Source: Membranipora membranacea (lineage: Eukaryota; Bryozoa; Gymnolaemata; Cheilostomatida; Membraniporidae). Taken from it: 64,000 bases of DNA. Under the pieces are notes generated by a model that saw only the letters and a list, made by a program, of their open reading frames with translations, did no database searches and was not told the origin of the DNA. The stretch covers positions 25,580,283 through 25,644,282 of the forward strand of contig OU612066.1 of the NCBI GenBank assembly GCA_914767715.1. Direction: 5' to 3'. Made by a program: the position numbers and the translations under genes. Each line of letters begins with the position of its first letter. The first letter of the stretch is position 1. This document shows, one piece after another, positions 21,945 through 33,966 of the stretch.

Positions 21945-24653
21945 TTAAGGCTGATGATGGTTTGAATTTCTGATGACTAGTTTGATAACGGTTAACCAAG
22001 TACTCATTTGCTCGTAAGCTGAGAGAGCTTTGTGTACTTCACCTAGGGTACATATAGAGAATTTCTTGTCATTCCTTTGATATAATTCCACATAACTCAT
22101 TCTTCGCAGCGTGGGGACAACCTCTGGCTTTTCACTGGCTTTAAGGATTACATTTTCGTCATGCAGGTATAGAACCAGGCATCTTTTGCTTGGAATAGAT
22201 AACCCCAGTTTTTCAAACTGAATAAAAACAAGGCACCCCTCCAACTCATCAGGGATCATTCTCCCTGACCTCATGGTGGTGGCAGTAAATACAAACCTAA
22301 CCTGTCTTTACAAGCTTTGTTGTCAAGGCAGGTTAATACAACCCAACTAAAGTTCCACGGACAACTTGCATCCGATTAAAAGATCAATCAGATGAAAGAA
22401 TTCAAAATTCATGTTTGTAATATTGGCACAAAAAATGATATTTATTAGTTTTAGTCATTTGTCTTTGTCATGTACATCAGCAAGAAATGCACTGTAAGAA
22501 TTATCATTCAACCAACTCATAAAATTGACAGTTGATACATATAACTCTACTGAGATATGAGATGCAATGTGTCAAAAGTGATATTCATAGCTTACTGAAC
22601 AATCAGCTTAGAGATTAACAGGTCTAGATATTACGACCACAGATCAAAATAGAAAACATAAGGCAATCAGATCAAATTAACGGCTATAAAGCCTGAGATT
22701 TCACTTGTATGTCTAAAATGAACTGAGCTCAACTACTGAGATACAAAAGACGCATTGCTCAGGTGTTATAAGATTACTTGTCATCATACCGCTGCCCTTA
22801 CTCAAACATCAGTGGCACAACATTTTCAAACCCATAGCAATATTAAAGTAATACGATAATCTACCCGCAAACAACATTGAAATTCTCACGTTCTAATAAC
22901 ATGACCCAACTTGCCATTGGAGTTAGAGTTGGGTTCAATATTCAGGGTACCCCTGACAATGGGTCGGTGGTTGTCTCTGACGAAGGGGGGATCAGTATCA
23001 TCGAGGAGCTCAGACTCCCACCCTGACTCATCTTGTGGGTCGTAATGGAACACGAGCTGATGTGAATACAGATTCCGATGTCGTCTCACCAGTAAATGAA
23101 TCTATAAATAGACAGTCAGGAATGGAATGTTTATCATAAACAAATTATTAAAACAGGTAATGAACTTACTGACACTGTCAAACAATAATGATAAGATTTT
23201 TTTATTCAATTTTTGGATCTTGAAATACAGCATTGGTTAACCTGTCATAACATATCATATATACATCCTTAGTATAGTGAATAGGTCTATTGCTACGCAG
23301 AGGTGGATAGAGGTCTGAAAATGAACAACTAAATGGTTCGGTAACTTGAATCCTTGCTGCCAGCCACTACTAAAGTAGTGAATTGAAAGAGAGCAGCTAG
23401 TTAGTGTCAGTAGATTTCATAAACATATAAATACCAGAGACTATAGATATATCTAGTCTCTGTAAATACTATTTATATGTTATGTTATTTATGTTATGTT
23501 ATTTATATGTTTATGGTAGATTCAATTCTAATTTACACTCAAGAAAATCCTTTCTATCACAGAGTAAGAACATATCTTAACTCTGTGTTTCTATCACACA
23601 AGGAGCAAATAAAAATCTGTTCATCAAAAGTTTTGTTGACATATCTCCCAGGTTTACCAGTACATATTTACCAGTTTTTGTAAGATATGAAGACTGCAAA
23701 TGACTTTACACCAATTAACTCATGAGTCCCTGGCTTACATCAATGAGGATACTTTGGCCTATTTACAGTCTTGAAAGTGGCATTAACCTTTTTTCAATCA
23801 TATCTAACATTGGTGATTTGTAAGTTACTGTAAATTCTGGTCTTTCTGTGATAGAATTTGTCGACTGCAAAAACGGAATGCGTAAAACTTGGCAACTACC
23901 TCATCACTGCTATATTTATTCTAGTTATAATTCACCCTAAGGTATTGTTGTTAGAATTAGAATATGTGTATCCTAATAGTAAACAATGATATCACTGAGA
24001 TAAATCTGTGATATCTGGCACCCTGCCAGCACCAATCAATCAGATGCTGATGCAACTAATCAGAAATAGGGGCTAGATAGTCTCAAGGGACGACTGAGCA
24101 TATTAACCACTGTCAATCTCAATACATTCGTGAAAGAAAAAAGAATTGAGAAATAAAAACCATCATCAAGCGGAGTAAATCATGTAACACTTGATAAACA
24201 TGGTAGTGCATTTTCAACATAGCTTTGTTACAATTTCCCATTTTGACATGAAGACCTTAGCTGAGTTGCAGCGATAAGCTCTCGTGTCTAACCAGGCATA
24301 GCTTATCTATCATGCCAGTGGCTTCATATTGTCATTTTCAAGGATGTGCTACGCTGACAACGCAGCCTCAATACCCCATTCAAAGAGATATCAGGCCTGT
24401 GACCCCCCTTGGAAATTCCAAAAAACTGCATTTCATGAATAATCTTCATCAAAGTTCAAAACTTACCACCAAAGAGACAAGAGCTACGACTAGAATAGTA
24501 ACAAGTGGGACAGCTATAAAGTATACAGTATAGGAGCTGAGGAAGCTTACAGAGGTCACCTCCACTGTGGGTGCAGAAGGGGAAACTGTCGGCTGTAAAA
24601 TAGACGGTAAAACTTCAATGTGTATAAAAGGGTCAATGATTTTGCTCAACCGT
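21945..24653 (-). CDS. Single-pass membrane protein with PH-like cytoplasmic domain (5' part missing)
   Basis: Three minus-strand exons join in frame: 24653-24467, 23101-22890 and 22269-21945 (stop TAA at 21947-21945). Exon a opens with 1 base (incoming phase 2), encodes an extracellular Ser/Pro/Thr/Val stretch and most of one membrane helix (TVYFIAVPLVTILVVALVSL). Exon b continues the helix (IHLLV), then the basic stop-transfer RRHRNLYSH and an acidic linker. Exon c encodes about 105 residues that look like a PH fold: strands around EGCLVFIQFEK and SKRCLVLYLHDENVIL, then KKFSICTLGE, and a final helix with the expected tryptophan, EQMSTWLTVIKLV. PH domains bind phosphoinositides or proteins at membranes. 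The upstream exons with signal peptide and ectodomain were not found. Exon c uses a weak acceptor chosen for phase. Confidence 0.6.
23102..24466. other. Intron of the PH-like membrane protein gene
   Basis: Bounded by the donor GTAAGT at 24466 and the acceptor TTTATAG at 23102 (minus strand). I see no other gene. An imperfect inverted repeat near 23440-23460 (CCAGAGACTATAGATATATCTAGTCTCTG) recalls the palindrome ACCAGAGACTATAGTCTCTGG at about 10837-10857. Confidence 0.5.
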
Positions 24654-25002
24654 CTGCAAATGATATGAACAGGTTACAAAGTGTACCATTTTCAGACATA
24701 CATTACGCCCTTAATTCCTTCTTAATTCAAGATCAGGACCACGAAAGCTAAAAAAATGTATATGACATTGAGTAGAAGAAAGGATGAGGTGGAAACTAGG
24801 AGGACTTAATTTAACCTATTGCATATTGCTACTTTCACCTATTGCTATTGACAATATTCCTGAAGTAAACAACAAATTGAGAGTTGAACTCTCGGCAGAA
24901 ACAATCAGTTAGACCAATCATTGATAAACAGGTGAGTTATGTTTCTGTGATGATCTCACATGTATTGTTGTATGTGCATGGAGTCGGTTAGAATCTCTAG
25001 GA

Positions 25003-25126
25003 TCAGAGTCTGATGACAACAAATGTCGCAGCATCATCTTGAGCAAGTTCTTCTCTGTCTTCTAAGGAGCTGTCTCGATAAAGTAATGATGGCTGTGATT
25101 GGTCTAATAACTCATGATTTAGAAGC
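25003..25126 (-). CDS. Probable terminal exon of an unidentified gene
   Basis: A good acceptor (TGTATTATTTTACAG) on the minus strand at 25127 opens a frame of 40 codons ending in TGA at 25005-25003. The peptide is acidic and polar, with YRDSSLEDREELAQDD and the end FVVIRL, which would suit a cytoplasmic C-terminus. The exon enters in phase 2, like the first exon found of the PH-like gene at 24653. The two could be alternative continuations of the same unseen upstream exon, or this could end a separate gene lying between 25.1 and 28.2 kb. I do not recognise the family. Confidence 0.4.
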
Positions 25127-25436
25127 CTGTAAAATAATACAGTGTAGGTAGAGAATTTAGTGATAAAGTTTTCCTCAGTCAGACAACAGGCCACCGTTGC
25201 GGCACTCTGCGCATGTGCGAACTGTTGAGGCATACGGAACACTGGTTTCGATATCTCATAACCTTGAACCCTGGGAGTTGCCTTTCTTGATGGATGGCAG
25301 CACCATTACCGCTGTGCTGCAGAGATGGACTATGTCACATGGCTATCCTGCAAGCAGGGTGCAGTTGCGGTGGTATAGGTGTTTCAAGCAAAGGCTCTCT
25401 TTGATCGTCAGATAACTACTTTTTCAATATGAAAAG

Positions 25437-25590
25437 ACATGCCTTCAGGCATAGGCATCTGGAGTTGCATAATTTGCCCATGTCCAGTATCATACCAGTG
25501 GGGGGGGGGGGGGGGGGGTGGGTGTTTGATAATGGACATGGGCAAATTATGTATGCTTGGAACTCCAGATGCCTTTGCCTTCAGGGAAGA
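25437..25590. repeat. Palindromic repeat element around a 19-base G run
   Basis: The left arm contains GGCATCTGGAGTT and TAATTTGCCCATGTCCAGTAT. The right arm is its reverse complement, with AATGGACATGGGCAAATTA and AACTCCAGATGCC. The loop holds 19 consecutive G residues (25500-25518). A relative lies at 51850-51950. The arms make a foldback structure of about 55-60 bp. Confidence 0.8.
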
Positions 25591-25913
25591 TATGAAGTAG
25601 TTGCCAGCTTATATAACCATTGGCTAGTGTCCCTCCATCAGCATGTTCTTGAAGTTTAAGATAGAGCTAGTGTTGAGAACAGGAGACCACTTCGTTCGTA
25701 TGTAAGGTGTTGATTGATTGTAAAGCCAAATTTAATCTTATTGTTGAACATGCGGCAGTGTTGTTTATAATTAAATAAATCTAGAGCCTATATATACTAT
25801 TCCTTGTATTCACTGACATACATACAGGCCAGGCCCTTGCAGCGGAGTGACAATAAAAGTATTATATTATATATGGGGAGGGGCAGTCAGACAATATTAT
25901 TGCCACTAGAGAC

Positions 25914-26301
25914 CATACATGACAAGTTGGTAGACCCAGAAATCAGGAGGTCTCCGCGGACAAACTCCAAACCCGGAATACCACTCTGTGTCCCGCAGTG
26001 CGTGTGCAATTCAGCCCTCGTTTGTCTTACTTCTAAGCCAAAACTTGAGCTTTCATATTATGAATTGCGTCATTTTACCTGATTTTACATACAAGCAGTA
26101 ATGGTAGTAAGCAATTACATAGGACAGGTATATGTACTGTTGAGGTAGGAAAACATAGTTTTCCTTGCAAAAATAAGCTTCAAAAATTGTCTGGGTAAAC
26201 GAAGCTGGAAAAAGGGAGGAAAAAGAGAGATAGGGAGGGGGTGGAAAATGACCCTAAGAACTGGGAGGCTCCCTACCAAAAAGGGGGGCTTGTCAGGTAT
26301 G
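25914..26301. mobile_element. hAT-like MITE, copy 2, with 8-bp target duplication
   Basis: A 388-bp copy of the element at 4708-5090, in the same orientation, with the same ends (CATACATGACAAG and CTTGTCAGGTATG). It is flanked by the 8-bp direct repeat CTAGAGAC at 25906-25913 and 26302-26309. The two copies share their whole length with scattered substitutions and small indels. They therefore moved independently and some time ago. Confidence 0.9.
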
Positions 26302-26309
26302 CTAGAGAC

Positions 26310-28232
26310 CCAGGTTTTGAAGAAGTCCTGTGTTACTAGAACTACAATTTTCTCATTTCAATCAATATATATATATTAACATTGATTTGACTTGTTAACT
26401 TAATATAAAGCCAAGCAAACTTCCATTTGTCATTTCGGCATAACAGTTTCAATGCCAACGAACAACAAATAACAACAATAATCAGAACCATGAAATGAAT
26501 CATTTTAAAGTTGTAGCAAATTTTTTTTATCATTACCTTGCTTGCCAGTTTTCATGTAGTTTACCAGATGCTCTGTCTTAACACATTGAGGAACAGCCAG
26601 CAAAACCTAAGACACTCTTATGTTTGCAGAATTGTGATCAGAATGTCTTGTGGTGCCGAACTTTAGATGTTTGTCAGCAGGTTTTGTGTGTTTTTATGCG
26701 AGAAAATAAGCCAAATGCAATCATAAAATGTGTTAAATACAACCGCTGTTTGGAGCTATGGAACCACTGTGACCCATTTCTGCATAAGCCAATCACATTG
26801 ACTAAAAGAGTTGTCTATTCTTCAATATATTTAAACATTTGGGAAGGAAACTCCTACTTAGCAGTTGCTACTGCAGAAAGTGTGGGACTAGGGTGGGTGG
26901 GACCAGGGAGTTTGATCTGGTAGGACAGCTCCTTGGTGGGATCAAGGAGTGATGAAAACTAAACCTGCATGAAAATTGAGTTGTTCTTTCCATGTTTTCA
27001 ATTGACCGGCAAATCGGTTGCAATTACATATTATTTGCTGCAGGCAGGCATCTATACTCTAGAACACAAGTTAGTTCCACCAAGGATTTCCACAGGATTG
27101 TGGGACATTTAGAAGTACTCTGCTTTTGCTTTGTATATGTTGTTATATCATTACTCTGTGTAATCATATTGTTTGTCTTCACAATTTAAACAATAATTTG
27201 TGACCTGCTTCACTAAATCATACGATTGACATTGACCTGAGATAAAAATTCAGTTTTTGCATTTCATTGCGTGCTGAATCATCTCTAAAGAGTCTGAACA
27301 TAAACTTTGAATTAAAAGAAATCTTCAGGCATTGAATTTTAACTGCACTTTGGGTAATAGTAACCTAACTGAGTCCAAAATTAAGCGCTGCTCTAGTACG
27401 ATTCACTGTCAATGATGAGCGAACCTATCCTATTGTTATCTAGACACAGTTTGGATCTCGTTCCTTCTACAATACACATATTGATCATCAATCGCTTTCT
27501 TTCTCTCAATCATAACAGGTTTGAACTATTTGTATGACCAAACATTTCAAACTGGTTGGGTGTTTCACGGGCAGTAAAATGGAACATAAACGTCAAACTT
27601 TATTGTTGGTGTTTGGTGTTTGTACCCTCTCGTGGTGTTGGGATAATGCTACACTCAGGTAGCAAGGCTTATCGGAACTTTTTTTGCAACATTTCACCAC
27701 CACCAGCAGTACTTGTAAATTGTTTAATAGTGAAATTCCAAAATATCGAAACACCCTTCCAAAAAAAACTAGATCTGTATTTTTTATTGATCCTGTTTTT
27801 TCTCCTGAAAGCTTTCTTATAAAAAGAGGAATGCAAGCCATCGCTGCAACCAACTTACTATCATGAGACAATGAATCCCGTGATTGATGCAAATGGAAAT
27901 GTACACGTAGATTGAATTGAAGAGATCAAGTTAAGGTGAAAAGATCTTCATTTTGTCGGGGTTGTGCTCCCATCAATGATATCAATTTACTTTGCTGTTC
28001 AGTGTACCATTATTCATGCTGTAATAGATAAATAGCTCTCATTTGGTGGAGTTTTCCGAAACATTTACCTCACAGACAAATATGCTTAGAAAAAGTTCCA
28101 ATTTATGATAGTCTTTATACATATTGAATTTAGTACTATTCAGTTTAGTCGCCCCGTGTTGTCTATATCGAGATTTGATACGTCTTCAGAGATAGGGTGG
28201 GGTGCGACATGAGACCATGTGAACTCAAACAG
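26310..28232. other. Stretch without a supported gene
   Basis: Weak hints only. A minus-strand frame starting with ATG near 26503 has a hydrophobic leader (MIHFMVLIIVVICCSLAL) but no clear donor after it. A plus-strand frame at 26624-26800 begins after an acceptor-like TTATGTTTGCAG and is rich in cysteine. Frames on both strands at 27593-27892 could be a repeat relic. None is strong enough to call. Missing 5' exons of the PH-like gene or of the exon at 25003-25126 may lie here. Confidence 0.35.
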
Positions 28233-31200
28233 TCATCTTAGAAACATGGCTACGGTACTAGTTATGAGAAGTACAGGAACTGATAGATTCCATTTTGTTG
28301 CAGAATTGTCAGTACTTTTCTCAGTTGAAGATTCAACTGGATTTCTTAAAATAGCAGCATTGTTACTCTTTTCTTCATTTTTCTCTATAAACAGAATAAA
28401 AAGATGACATTAGTAAAATGATTTAATTACTATTAAATTTTACAAATTTGTGATGATTATCATTATAAGTCTTTAGTACTATCATTAATTTTATTATGAT
28501 TATTAAAATTTTCTTTAACAGAGTAAATATTGGCTAGAGTTATGTTTAGCTAATTTAGGGGCGGATTAATGTTAGCTAGCACCAGTTTGTAGCTAGCTGA
28601 TGTTGAGTTTTTATGAGGTAAAGGAGTCGAGTAAATGTGATCTAGCTATTTGTCATTCCAGGCCCATTAAAATGGCGTAAGATTCCTCTTGGGAAAACAT
28701 TTTTGCTGAGAATATCAGTATTTCTATTGAGATTCAGTTTGAGTAGCACCTTATTCGTAGAGAAAATATGGGTGTTGGCAAATTCAATTTCTTTCTCTTT
28801 TCCGCTCCTGTTTCAGTTAGATTTCAGGCAAACTGGTGGGAGGAAATTTAATCTGTCTGGGCGCTTGATCATCTTCATAATGCACAGCATCTTTTACTCT
28901 GCTGATATGGATTAGATGACTGATAATAACAGATTTTTTAAATTCCAAGGTTGATTATTTGTCATGGGTGACTCAACGAGGAACTGGAAGATTAATCATC
29001 CGGGCCATTTCGGATAAATTACCAAGAGTAATTCTTAAAATAGAAATCAAGAGGCATACTGCTTGATTGCCAATAGAGGCACGCATGAACCCAAACTGCC
29101 AGATGGCTAGGGAAAGACAAAAAAATTATTGTTGCAACAAATGTGCTGGCGCCAGAATCCTCAAACAACAGGGGTCGAACCTACGACCCATTACATGAAG
29201 TGAGAAGCAAGAGGCAAACCTGATAGCCCAATCGCCATGTCACTTCACTCACATTTATGAGTTGCTGTGCTAAAAAGATTAAGTAACCGAGACTGACAGT
29301 CTACTTGCTCTCAAAAGCTGTGGCCTCAAGGAACACTGACCGCTCCCGCTTTTATACACATTGTATTAATTTTGTACCATTATTAGGCAGAGGCATTTGA
29401 TCCTATAATGACCATTGAGGCCATAACCATAATTATATCTGAAGCCTGAATAGTTTATAATCCAGTAATATATAACATCAATTTGCCAGAAGGCTAATAA
29501 CCACCTGCTGAAGTGTGTCACACTCACGCCACACCCACAACCTGGCTGTCTCAGTATATGACAGCTGAGGTGAGAGGAGATAGCTCAATTTAAACAGCTA
29601 CGGTATAATTGATGAGGCTCAAATTTTCGCCCAACCCTTTCCATAAATGAAAGATACGTTTTTCGACCTTACAATGTCTACCGCAGCTGTATGTTATTTG
29701 TGCAAAAAACTTACAAAGTGGTCAATAAATGGACCTGAGCACTTAAAAGATTTCAGGTGACAACAGATGTAGATTACATAAGTTCTTGGGGGTTCAAGAT
29801 AATTAATTAAATTTTAGTTAATACGTCGGCTGCTGAGGAGGCACAAATATATACCCTAGAAAAGAGTAAAGTGTTATCAGAAGGAAAAGTTCGCCTTTCC
29901 GCACATGCATGAGACAGCTTACTTCAGGCTGGCTATCATTTACACCCCCTCTCCCGACTTCCACACCAACTAGCCAAATTATGTGCTTGCTAACATTAAA
30001 GTTACCCCGAATAAACTAAACCGAACTCTGGCTAAAATTTACTCATTTAGAATATTGAAAATATTTAGATAGGAGGGTAATGATCTCAAATAAGAATTAC
30101 CAATTTAGTTTTGATTGGAGAGTTTCCAATATAGCAATGCAGGTGTCTGAATAGATTTCAATTTACAATCGTTTTTTATCAGGAGACAGGGTCACCTACA
30201 TCAATTTATTTTATCGGTATAGCCTTAGTATACATGAATTAATTGAGTTTAACCTACCATTATTGGTTTTTGGTGGTAATGCTTCAGTCGAAGTTTGTAC
30301 AGCTTCTGTCGGTGTATATGAAATAGAAGTGGGATTTGGGGTTGTCTCCTCATCTATTGGTAGAAATGGTGTGCTGTCGTACATGAATCTAACTGTGGAC
30401 ATCTCTGGGACATCATTGGCTGTCAGTATAACTGGGTCACAATTTACCCAGAAGTCAGTATAGTTCATAACAATGGTCAACCTACAATATAACATATTGC
30501 TAGACACGAATCCTCTTTGAATTGGCATTTACCTGATATAAAGATGCTATGATATACCTCAGAGAGATTAGATGACACTTTGCCGGTTGCAGTAGGAAAA
30601 GGCTCGGCAATCGTTATTCTTGAACAAAGTATTTCGAATTAAAAGGAAGCAGTTTACAGAGGTGACCAAGCGCAGTGTATTGCTTATAAATTTGTAATTT
30701 CTCTAACATCAAAACTACTTGCAATTATTGCATCAAATATGACGCATTGCTTGGTAAGGAGACAAAAAGTTAGATCCCATATACTGCATTACATTGCTTA
30801 CCATACAAAATATGTGGCCCCACTTGAGTTAGCTGGCGGTGTCCACTCCACCTCAGCAAATAGTTTCTCAGAGCCCTCCGATTGAGTAGCAGCTGCCCCC
30901 TCACATATTGTTCTCTCCTTTTCTCCGAACACACCCATGGCTACACTGTTAGCGTCAAAAACAGTCAGCTGGTATCCCATAAACGTGGTGTCACCACTCC
31001 ACGAAGTTATATTCACTAAAAAGAAGTGTCAAGTTCTGATTTAAGAATTTATAGCCAGTGATATACTCTATCATAATATATTATATCCGAGAACAAAATA
31101 TTCTATCACAGTGGTTCTCATTTTTATACTATCTAACTATAAGGTCAGCTGTGCAAAACCCCAAATTTGAAATGACAGTTTTAATCATAAATCCTCTTCA

Positions 31201-31475
31201 GTAAAACTTTACATTTGGTCTCCATATTACGAATAAAAAATTTAGAATAGGGTGCTTTTTATTGATAAATTTTAATTTTAAAAGATTTACTTACATGTGT
31301 GTTGAACACCAGGTATAAAGCTGTCGAATTCTACCAGATAAGGACATTCATACGGATCAGCCGTGTAAGGTGGATGCTGCGGAACTGCATCAGCGCAGGC
31401 GTCTGTGGGTGGTCCATTAGGATAAGACTGAGCTCCGAAAATCAAAAATATCACCAAGCATAAAGTTACTTCCAT
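28233..31475 (-). CDS. Reeler-domain protein with C-terminal hydrophobic (GPI-type) tail
   Basis: Four minus-strand exons, 31475-31295, 31015-30802, 30481-30258 and 28384-28233, join in frame to give 256 residues. The signal peptide starts MEVTLCLVIFLIFGAQS. The reeler domain follows: YPNGPPTDACADAVPQHPPY, then YECPYLVE, then GYQLTVFDAN, then CEGAAATQSE, then VEWTPPANSSGATYFVW and FWVNCDPVIL. This order and the conserved cysteines fit the reeler fold of reelin, spondins, ferric-chelate reductase 1 homologues and insect defence proteins. A Thr/Pro/Ser-rich linker (30258-30360) leads to exon 4, which ends in a hydrophobic tail LSVPVLLITSTVAMFLR with only one residue after it. That end is typical of a GPI-anchor signal, so the mature protein is probably attached to the outer cell surface. 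No DOMON or cytochrome b561 domain follows, unlike ferric-chelate reductase 1. Intron 3 is 1.9 kb and holds a tRNA-like relic. Confidence 0.82.
29164..29245 (-). repeat. tRNA-derived relic in intron 3 of the reeler gene
   Basis: On the minus strand ATGGCGATTGGGCTATCAGG is A-box-like, and GGTTCGACCCC about 45 nt downstream is a good B-box. The T-stem does not pair properly, so a functional tRNA is unlikely. It looks like the head of a tRNA-derived SINE. Confidence 0.5.
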
Positions 31476-33966
31476 TGTGTAAAGTTGTGAAGTTCTAGCC
31501 AAAATACTTCTGTTCCCAAACTTATTCATTACCAACTGTTCTACTATGACTGGTAACAGGTTACATTCAGCAAAAATGATCCTGTAATGCGTAAATGATA
31601 TGTGCGTAACAAGAAGGTCAGGGAAAATTAACGCTATCTAACTGGAGGCCATCACCATGGTAACCATGAACACTTGGGGGTACAAACTATGAGTAGCGTT
31701 CAGATTACTCAGTTGTTATTATGTTATTACGTGGGAAAAACACTTGTCATTATGGGATTTTAGAGAGCTGTTAAAAGTTACGGCCCGATCAGAGTTATGA
31801 ACCTGGGGCATTTTTTTTTAAAATAATGAACTAATCAAAGGTAAAAATATTTGGTGAATCATGACACGTTGTTACGGGTACGCTATGGAAACTTCCATAA
31901 ATCTTTATACCATTTTCAATACGGCAGTGTCAACTCTGTCCATATCATCAAATTCCAACGGCGATGAGCAATAACTTGACTATCAGTTTGATTTTTACAG
32001 AGTTATTCTCAAAAGCATCAATAAGGGGTTATTATCAAAGAGTCAAGGTATTTGAAATCATCAAAAATATCAAAGATTCAAAAGTCTTTATCGATTTCAG
32101 CCAAGCAGCCTTTGACCACTAGAGCTAACACTATATAGTGGGCACCCCTGTCTCCCCGAACATATGAGATTGGGTACTGAAGCTAAGTTAGTGATATATC
32201 AATATATATACATACTGAGGCACATAAAAATAATATGAATCTATACCATCTGAGGATACATAGAGTTGTCATCCTCCCCATCATGATGGCATAACTACCA
32301 ATAAATGGAGTTCTGGGTAGCAATGAAAGGATGTTTATCAGCCATGCGGTGTCCTGACCACACAAACATGATAGAATATTACATAACTGACCGACATTAC
32401 AATGGTATGCATATGCTTTGACCTGATTAATGTTTATTGTTTTGACCTGATGAACTTTTATAATATGCCATTACAGATCAAAATAGCAAGACCACCAAAA
32501 TATGACATGACAAAATTAAGGACTATCACAAGTTGTCTTAACTCAAATTTAACAGCCATTCATGTTTAATTATAGATGACATGTAGATAGCATCCAATTT
32601 ATTCATTCTTTACTGTCTTTTTTGTATTTTAGTTTTTGACTGCTCATGGAAAACATTGGCCAAAATGATTACGGCAGTAGTCATACTCATTACTAGAATG
32701 TATCAGTATATACTGCTGTTCTGCGTCTCACCGTAACAGTGATCTAACCTAAGTTCCTTAATGTTGTGGTGTGTTCATTGAGAAGGATGATTATTATGCG
32801 AGGACAAAATCAGTAACACTGATGATGGAATCAATTATGACAATGATCAATTTACAGTGGGAAAATGGCAGTATTATGGCCTCTCAGATGCAAAAATCAA
32901 TGGTGATTGTGATTATTTTTGCTAATGACTTCTGCTAACATCATGCTAGTTCCCAACTTATTTAGCAATGCTCATTGATAAAACACAAATCATACTATAA
33001 CAATATACAAGTAATAATATTGTCTGCCAAAGAAAAAGTGTATATATGTAGTTCTGTCCTCCATTTACTAAAGTCACTAAGTATCGCTGATGACTTGAAA
33101 CAATTCCTGCATAATATATTGTCATCTATTTTGTTGTTATTATTTATTTTATATTTGAAAAAACAGATGATGAATTAACTGGTATGCCTTGGTAAATTCA
33201 TTTGATGATACATATTATATACATGTACAATAGTATGGGACTTATACTGGCCTTTTACTGGCTATGAACTACAAGACAAGATTATTTAATTAAAAATGTT
33301 ACACATATCATATCATACCATAGAGCGCATGGAAATTTAATCATAATATTCAAAACTTTATATACAGTAGAGTAGGCATTGAAAACTCAGCAGTAGTTGA
33401 TCCTGTGAGGTGGTCATCAAAATCATATTCATTGTTATATACTCAAAAACCTCATTTTTATTAGCCGAAGGCTGTATTATATGTAAAAAACCTTGTCCAT
33501 TGCCAATGTATTTTATGTGTCCAGTGACAAGGCTATGTTTACTATGTAGTAAAAGCGATGCCTGATTCCAAGAACTTTATAAATGAGCCCTTAATGGCTA
33601 AGCATTATTCAGATGATGAGAATGTTACAGGGTTTGTCAGACGCTCGATGTGTGTACATGTGTGGCTACTCTAATGAAATGGACATTAGTTACTGCTCAT
33701 TCTCACCTATTAGGTAATCCAATCAACAATACAGATAATTCTTCTAAGATCATAATTGCAGCTCAGCAAGTGTGGACTCCTTGAGCAGACATATTGGCAT
33801 TCAACAACCGCATTAACCAACAAACTCTCGTACATTTCATTATTCATTAACCAATTTCAAAGATCAATAACCAATAACTGCGGTGTAATCGAGAAGGCAG
33901 ATATCGGACTTCGTGGTGAGAAGAAGTTGTTGGTATTTACTGGCTATGATGTCTTGGATCATTGAA
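31476..33966. other. Intergenic stretch between the reeler and Ig genes
   Basis: No supported gene. It should contain the promoter of the reeler gene (no clear TATA seen) and the 3' UTR of the Ig gene. One AGCCTTGTCA-type hairpin lies at 33489-33544. Confidence 0.5.
33489..33544. repeat. CCTTGTC hairpin element, copy 4
   Basis: AACCTTGTCCATTG at the left pairs imperfectly with CAGTGACAAGGCT at the right. It is a member of the small hairpin family at 3077, 5589 and 7347. Confidence 0.5.

Noticed and set aside
22261-22275. Use of the ATG at 22274 as the start of a separate PH-domain protein
   Set aside because: Splicing at AG/GTCAGG joins the domain in frame to the transmembrane exons, which explains more of the sequence. 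The ATG form remains possible but is less likely.
27593-27892. Open frames on both strands, one with a hydrophobic stretch
   Set aside because: Overlapping frames on opposite strands with low-complexity composition and no motif. Possibly a repeat relic.
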